Positions 56,601 through 64,000 of a stretch of DNA of 64,000 bases are shown here, in pieces. The stretch lies in NCBI GenBank assembly GCA_016859345.1, contig CM029116.1, positions 2,469,439 through 2,533,438 on the forward strand, in the 5' to 3' direction. The stretch is from Istiophorus platypterus (lineage: Eukaryota; Chordata; Actinopteri; Istiophoriformes; Istiophoridae). The notes below the pieces were generated by a model. That model had not been told where the DNA came from. It ran no database searches and saw only the letters and a list, made by a program, of their open reading frames with translations. Numbering within the stretch: the first letter of the stretch is position 1; each line of letters starts with the position of its first letter. The position numbers and the translations under genes were made by a program.

Positions 56601-59600
56601 ATGAGGAATATCGGAAAACTTCCCTTTTCTTTATCAACTTGTATAAATAAACTCTATAAGTTTGGTGTTTTTTGTGCCTCGCAGCTGTTGCATTGTTAAC
56701 TCACCCCTTTTTCCATCTGTCTCTGTTTCACTGTCTCACGCAGACACAGACAGCGCTTGTTTTGTGCTTTCCAGGGCTGATGAGTGGATCTGACTGTGTG
56801 CTCAGGTTACTGATTCTCCATCAGCATTCAGCACCGACACTTTTTATTTGGTTTGTTGTCAAGTTGAATCTTGTGAAGCTGATCTGGAAATGTTTTCAAC
56901 TCTAGTTGTTCAGTGCTCATCGTCGTCTAATTCACAGTTTATGGATGTGAGATCCTCTGATACTTCTATACTGTGTGCTTTGCTTGTGTGTTGCCATAGC
57001 AACACAAGAGGCTTTGTTGTTTTTGCGACTGTCACTGATTTTATTTGCAAATAATTGAAAACAACCATACATCCCTGTCGTCAGGACTATGGCGAGAGAT
57101 ATAAAAATCAGTTCGGTTTTATTTGATGTTTTCTAAAACTTTAGATTCTTTTCACTGCACATCACGTTTACATACATAAATATGGAAACACAATCCTAAA
57201 TCAAGTTTCCTATAACTTTGAAATCAAATGCAAATATACTACCCATTATTATATTACTGTAAAAAACACAGAAAAAGCTTATAAATATCCCACTATACCA
57301 GTGAACAAATATGATACACACAAAAACCATTAGATCATTCATTGTGATTAATCAAATCAGAACAAATTTACTTAATGCTTTTTAAAAAAAGAGAGAGCAC
57401 AGATCACACACCATAAAAACACTTCCTGAAGTCAAGATGATTTAGTTACAATCACAAAAATAAAAAAATCTAATAAACCAGCTAAAAATAACAGGCAAAA
57501 CCCCATAAATTTTTTAATCGTCCAGAGAGAAAAAAAAACATCTGAACAACATAATGGCTTCAAAGAGAATGATGAGGATGGCATGGTTAAATACAAGTAG
57601 ATTGGTTCATGATGCAAACAAACGCTCCAGCACAGATTAATGGACGGTGATGAAGAGTTAGTCATCGGCACATAGAGAATTTTAAAAAATCTCTTCCAAA
57701 CTAGGCAGAGTTCAGACTGAGTTGCACCACATCAAAGAGAGTACAGAGTTAGACAGATGCTAAATCTTTGTGGCACAGATTTGATTTTGATGTGACAGAA
57801 TTGATGCAGGCACATTTTATTTCTTGTTTGTGACAAAAATGCAGAGTGCTTTGTTTTTTTCAAAAGCTTTAACACAATATTTCCATTAGAAGATTTAAAT
57901 TCAAAACAAGATTCTATCTAACTGCCAAATCTAGAAATCATCACCTGTACTGACATAACATTAAACTTTTGATGGTAGGATTATCCGTGATTTTAAAATA
58001 ACCTGTGTATCATCTCAGAGCTAAACAGAGCACTTCATTTTCATTGCAGATGAAGTTAGCATCTGTACACAGCAAAAATCAGGTCCATGCCGCTACAAAA
58101 TAAACTGGTCATCTGTTTTTAATGCAACCTCAGTGGAGCTATTACCACTGGGTGGGTGTAAATATTCAAAATGAATATCTGGTTTTACATCAGATATTCT
58201 GTTGTCTGGGAAAAAACAGGTTTGTGTCTTACTTATATTATTTAACTAAAAGTTAAATGCAAATTGAGTATCCACCTTCCGTCTATGAGCAGCCAAAACC
58301 TTACTTGCCCTTCTGTCCATATCTGTCGGCTCTCCCTCTCTCTCTCTTCCTCCTACCTCCTGATGCTATTGGCGGCTTACTTACTTTTTTTTTTTTTTTT
58401 TTTTTGCTTACTTATTCTATGGATTTGATTTTAGAATTTTACAATCTTTCTTGATTGAATGTGTTTTTGTCAAAGTCCTTCTCAAGTGAAAAAAAAAGGT
58501 TTTATTATTACTGTGTGTTCACTGTGATGTTTGAGGATCACTGTGCAGTTTGTTTTTCACTGCTGACAAGGAACAGTTCACATTAAATCTGCAAGTTACA
58601 CACTGTAATGTGGAGCACAGACACTAAGCATGGACTTTTTAGTTAAGTCGGAGATGTCTTGTACCCAACAAATTTCCCTATTCATAGATTCTGGATGTTT
58701 GAAGGAGCACAAACAAAATGGAAAACCCATACTAGATGTATAACGTTGGGTTGGATTGTTTTGATATGTTTGAGAGGATGTTTTAAAGAACTGAGTCCAA
58801 AGCATTTGCACTTGTATGTAAAACTTTAAACCTGTGATTGGATCAGCCTAGGTTCATCTCAGTTTCAAGTGTGATCGGTGTCCCTCGTCAGCAGTGAAAA
58901 ACAAAGTCTGCACAGTGAAGCTCAAAAATCTCAGTGAGGTAACAGTAAAACCTTTTTTTGTTGTTGTATGAAGCAATGAAGGTTGTGGTAGTGGTGTTGA
59001 CAAGAATTTAAAACTACTTTCAGCCCTGCTTATGATTAAAAAGAAAAAAATCATGATATTGGAGGCTTTGTATAAAAAAGCTCAAGTGAAAGTGTAATTC
59101 TTCGGTGCTGACTCTGGTGACTCCACAGCCAAGCATCATCTCAGCCGCTTAGCGATCCTCAGTTTTTGATTTGAAATAATTTTGGAATAAATGTCAGTGT
59201 CAATGATTGTTCATAACTATGTGTATTTGTGATGCATGAAGATCCAGATCCAGATCTGCTCACCCTTGGCGTGGAGGTATGTATCCAGTCCTTCTTTTCT
59301 AAAGTTATTCTGAGTTGTTTTAATGCACTCAAATGTCTCAGGAGGTAATTTTTATTTGCTAACACTTCAGCATGTAGGTTTCTTAGTAATTAGGAAAATA
59401 AGCATCTGTGCTAAAAAAAAATGTAAGAGTTTAGACAGTTTTCATCCACACACTTCAGCATGTGTTAAGACAAATGACATTTATTACAGTAAAAAACAGT
59501 GGATTGTTAAGCATGACAGTATTTTGACTAAAGAAGGTTTAACTCAAGGTCCACTGACTAGCTCTTTCTGAAGCATCTCACAGTTTTCATCACTGGGTAA

Positions 59601-60290
59601 AGTACAGGTGTCAGATGTGAATGGCTTCCTTGATCTAAAACCACCTGTTGTCACCTGTTGTCTCCATGACAAACGAGCAAACCCATTTTGCTAATGAAAC
59701 TTGGGAGAGAAAGCTAGTAAGCTGCCCTTGGATTAAAATAATTTTGTAAAGCTACAGCGATGTTAAAAATGCCCCATAGGAACAGCAGCTACCCCTAACA
59801 TGATGCTGGGTAATGCAGTTTCAAAAGAAAAAGAGAAACAGTTAAAGCATGAAATGTAAAATTAAACAGTTGATTCAGATTAGAAACATTAAATAAAATG
59901 TAAAAACATGAACCATGAATTAAGCATAGAAAACCCTAATTGAAGGGTTACATGGTATCAGCCATAAATAGCAATTTAAGGAGTATTTCTAGTGTCACTC
60001 ATAACATCAGCAGAGTTTGTAATATATAAAAACGCAAAAACAGTATTTCAAGATGCACTAGGCAAGAAAGGAAAAGGACTAAATACCTATAGCTTCTCCA
60101 AAGCTCCTGTGATGACACAATGCTAATTACACACACACAAATTTTAGATTCTCATCATTAGTGGGGAAAACATTCAGCCAGACAAAGTCACCACAGAGGG
60201 TCATAAAGTTCTTACCCTCGGAGTTCAGTCTCTTTATCAGACTCTTAAAGTCTAAGCTTTGAGCTGAATGCTGAAGTTAGTTTTTATATA
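53626..60290. other. Intergenic between the converging gdpd4 and myo7a 3' ends, no gene seen
   Basis: AT-rich. Contains a poly-T run (53650-53679), a perfect 15-bp inverted repeat (55511-55546), and poly-T at 58386-58405. No splice-bounded coding segment recognised on either strand. Confidence 0.55.
55511..55546. repeat. Perfect 15-bp inverted repeat with 6-nt loop
   Basis: Arms gctccccactgttat (55511-55525) and its exact complement (55532-55546) around taattc. GC-rich at the base, within AT-rich sequence. Confidence 0.9.
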
Positions 60291-60816
60291 CAGTTCGTTC
60301 AGAAATTATTCAGACCCTTTCTCTGTTTTCACATGCCTTTATGATGCAGCTTTGTGCTAAAATAATTTTAAAAATAATTTTTCCCCCATAAATCTATACT
60401 CAACATCCTGTAATTACGAAGCGGGAACAGAATTTTTGCAAATCTATTAGAAAGTAAATCACTGAAATATCACACTGACTAAAGTTTTTAGACCCTTTGT
60501 TATGACACGTGAAATTCAGCTCAGGTTCTTCCCATTTTTTATGATCATCTCTGAGATGTTTTGACACCTTGATTGGAGTCAACCTGTGGTCAATTCAACT
60601 GACTAGACAGGATTTATCTGTATGCAAAGTCTCACAGCTGACAACTCACAGCAGAGAAACAACCAAACCATAAGGTTAAAAGAAGTGCTTGCAGTTATGG
60701 GGTATTGATTGTGGATCAATGAGATAAATAAATTAATTTAAACAGCTTTAGCATAAGGCGGCAAAATAACTAAATTTGAGAAAGTGGAGGGGTGTGAATA
60801 CTTTCTGAATACACTG
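60291..60816. mobile_element. Internally deleted, non-autonomous Tc1-like element
   Basis: Left end cagttcgttcagaaattatt and right end (reverse complement) cagtgtattcagaaagtatt are inverted copies, each flanked by TA (60289-60290, 60817-60818). The interior keeps 5' flank wording of fish Tc1 elements (ttgattggagtcaacctgtg) but no transposase. 526 bp. Confidence 0.8.
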
Positions 60817-61803
60817 TATGAACTTTCATATGTTAATGTGAATTTTAGCTCTTGGAGGTTAAGCAGAATTTCTACATTGTTCACCTTTTAAGTTTAAGAC
60901 ATTTTTAATAAAAGATGGGATGTAGTTTGATACTTTTTCAAAATAAAAGATGGGAAACCATAGGGACAATAGGGCCTACAATTAAGTATATGTATGTATC
61001 GACACACCATATTTTGTCAGCATTTCCAAGATGTATAAAACTAATTCCTACTAATAAAATAAATCACTAATAATTGCTATAATCCAAATTTGCCCATTAT
61101 GAGTGGATGAGCCTCAGAGCAACTGCAGTATAATCCAATTTTCACCAGATACTTGTAGTTTATGAAAAACTTGTAACTAATGTTACTAGCTACAGCAGCC
61201 AAGAAAAAATATTTAAGGCCTTATTATTTAAGGCTTTTCAGTAACTTCTGAAGCCAATGATTTTGAGGCAACTGAATTTGGTGATTTTTAAGATATTTAA
61301 ACACCTGCAGATACCTTGTTATCAGGCTCCAATTGCAGATCATTTTCCCACTACAGCAGTTAGTGTAACATGGAAATATTAGCTAAACTGGCCCACATTG
61401 TCTTGCATTGAGCCATGCCACTACCTACAGTTATTACAGATACTCCTGTCAGTTTAAAAAAGAGAAACATTTGCCATTTACAGTAACTAAGACAGTGTAG
61501 ATTGTACCTACGTACAAATGTAGCCTTACTCCATCCAGAGGACAATGGAAGAGCCTGGTCACTACCTTAGTTAGTTCATTAGTTAATTATTTCTAAGGAG
61601 ATTACTGTCACAAGAATATGACACTATTTTCAGGAGGCACAGTCCTTAAAGCAGTGGACAACTGCTGCCACTTAGGGTCACTGCAACATTCACCAAAGAA
61701 TGAGGCAATGACTCCACACTGTATTTCTGTACACACAGGTCTGACTGTTGAATCCTGAGCCAAAGCAGGCGGACTGGCCCGTTGGACGGAGAATTTGGAG
61801 GTG
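60817..61803. other. Probable myo7a 3' UTR and downstream sequence
   Basis: No coding segment. No clear AATAAA on the minus strand close to the myo7a stop, so the end of the transcript is not placed. Confidence 0.4.
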
Positions 61804-62061
61804 TCAGAGGTAGTCATCCTCACTGGATGGCTCATCCACATCGAAGTTAGAGTTGTGGTGGTAATAGTTGCTGGGGCCTTCACCGGGGTCATCACTGCTG
61901 GCAGCCGAATTCTCCCCGGTGACCTTCGACCCTTCCGAGCTAGCAGAAGGACTACGGCTCATCCTCCACAGCTGGTGGGCAAAGGTCTGCCCCCAGCTGC
62001 AGTGCTGGCCAATGGGGCGCAAGAGCCGGATGAGCTCCGCAGCCTCCTGCCAGTAAGAAGT
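61804..62061 (-). other. In-frame 85-codon extension after the myo7a stop codon
   Basis: Immediately after the myo7a TGA (62064-62062) the same frame stays open for 85 codons to a second TGA at 61806-61804. It begins TSYWQEAAELIRLLRPIGQH and ends NFDVDEPSSEDDYL. The second half is rich in Ser, Asp, Glu and Gly. GC content is like the myo7a exons and higher than the sequence beyond. A possible acceptor, tactggcag|GAG, lies 15 nt after the stop and would join the penultimate exon in the correct phase (0). I do not recognise it as any known protein, and an open frame of this length can arise by chance in GC-rich DNA. Confidence 0.4.
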
Positions 62062-63804
<1,743 letters not shown>

Positions 63805-64000
63805 CTAAGGACAAAGACAGATATTTATGTTGTGTCATCTAAGTATCCTTTGATCATCTTTTATATCTCATAATTTTTACATATTTTATATTAAATATTT
63901 GCGCAGCAAAATTGAAAACATCTTGTTAGATAATCAGGTTTTCCCTCTCCTACAACTGATAAGACAGATGTCAAAAAAAAAGGCTTTCTGGGTAGTTAAC

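Noticed and set aside
59140..59165. Minus-strand LRIAKRLR-stop as a small terminal exon
   Set aside because: Acceptor would be ctgag, not C/TAG, and no partner exon is seen.

Overview
The window is vertebrate nuclear DNA, almost certainly from a ray-finned (teleost) fish. It has split genes with GT-AG introns, long (GT)n/(CA)n microsatellites, Tc1-like transposon relics with TA target duplications, and decayed copies of short dispersed repeats typical of fish genomes. No prokaryotic, plasmid, CRISPR or phage feature is present.

Three protein-coding genes can be read exon by exon, in the order pak1 (+), gdpd4-like (+), myo7a (-). This is the conserved vertebrate block PAK1-GDPD4-MYO7A, as in human 11q13.5-q14. 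(1) 237-5382 holds the last six coding exons of pak1, a p21-activated Ser/Thr kinase: 250 residues from the catalytic-lysine strand to the stop, with all catalytic motifs intact. (2) 36829-52440 holds a complete 16-exon gene for a 597-residue, six-pass membrane glycerophosphodiester phosphodiesterase of the GDPD4/GDPD5 family. Its promoter is probably the CpG island at about 21.5 kb, with a possible untranslated exon at 31.7 kb. Its 3' end is near 53.6 kb. (3) 63804-62062 on the minus strand holds the last three coding exons of myo7a (unconventional myosin VIIa), the end of the second FERM domain. gdpd4 and myo7a converge tail to tail.

The rest is non-coding: the pak1 3' UTR and a roughly 14 kb gap to the gdpd4 CpG island; about 15 kb of gdpd4 5' intron; gdpd4 introns, one of which holds a 1.5 kb Tc1-like element with a broken transposase; and about 8 kb between the gdpd4 and myo7a 3' ends, which holds a 0.53 kb internally deleted Tc1-like element and a perfect 15-bp inverted repeat.

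The most interesting observation is at the end of myo7a. Directly after its TGA the same frame stays open for 85 codons of GC-rich, serine- and acid-rich sequence ending ...SSEDDYL and a second TGA. This could be a readthrough extension, or an alternative terminus reached from a possible splice acceptor 15 nt past the stop, or chance. Second is a phase-compatible alternative last exon for gdpd4 at 51957-52051. Third is the placement of (GT)n microsatellites right against several gdpd4 splice acceptors.

All exon limits were worked out by hand from splice consensus, phase closure and recalled family similarity. No alignment or RNA evidence was available.
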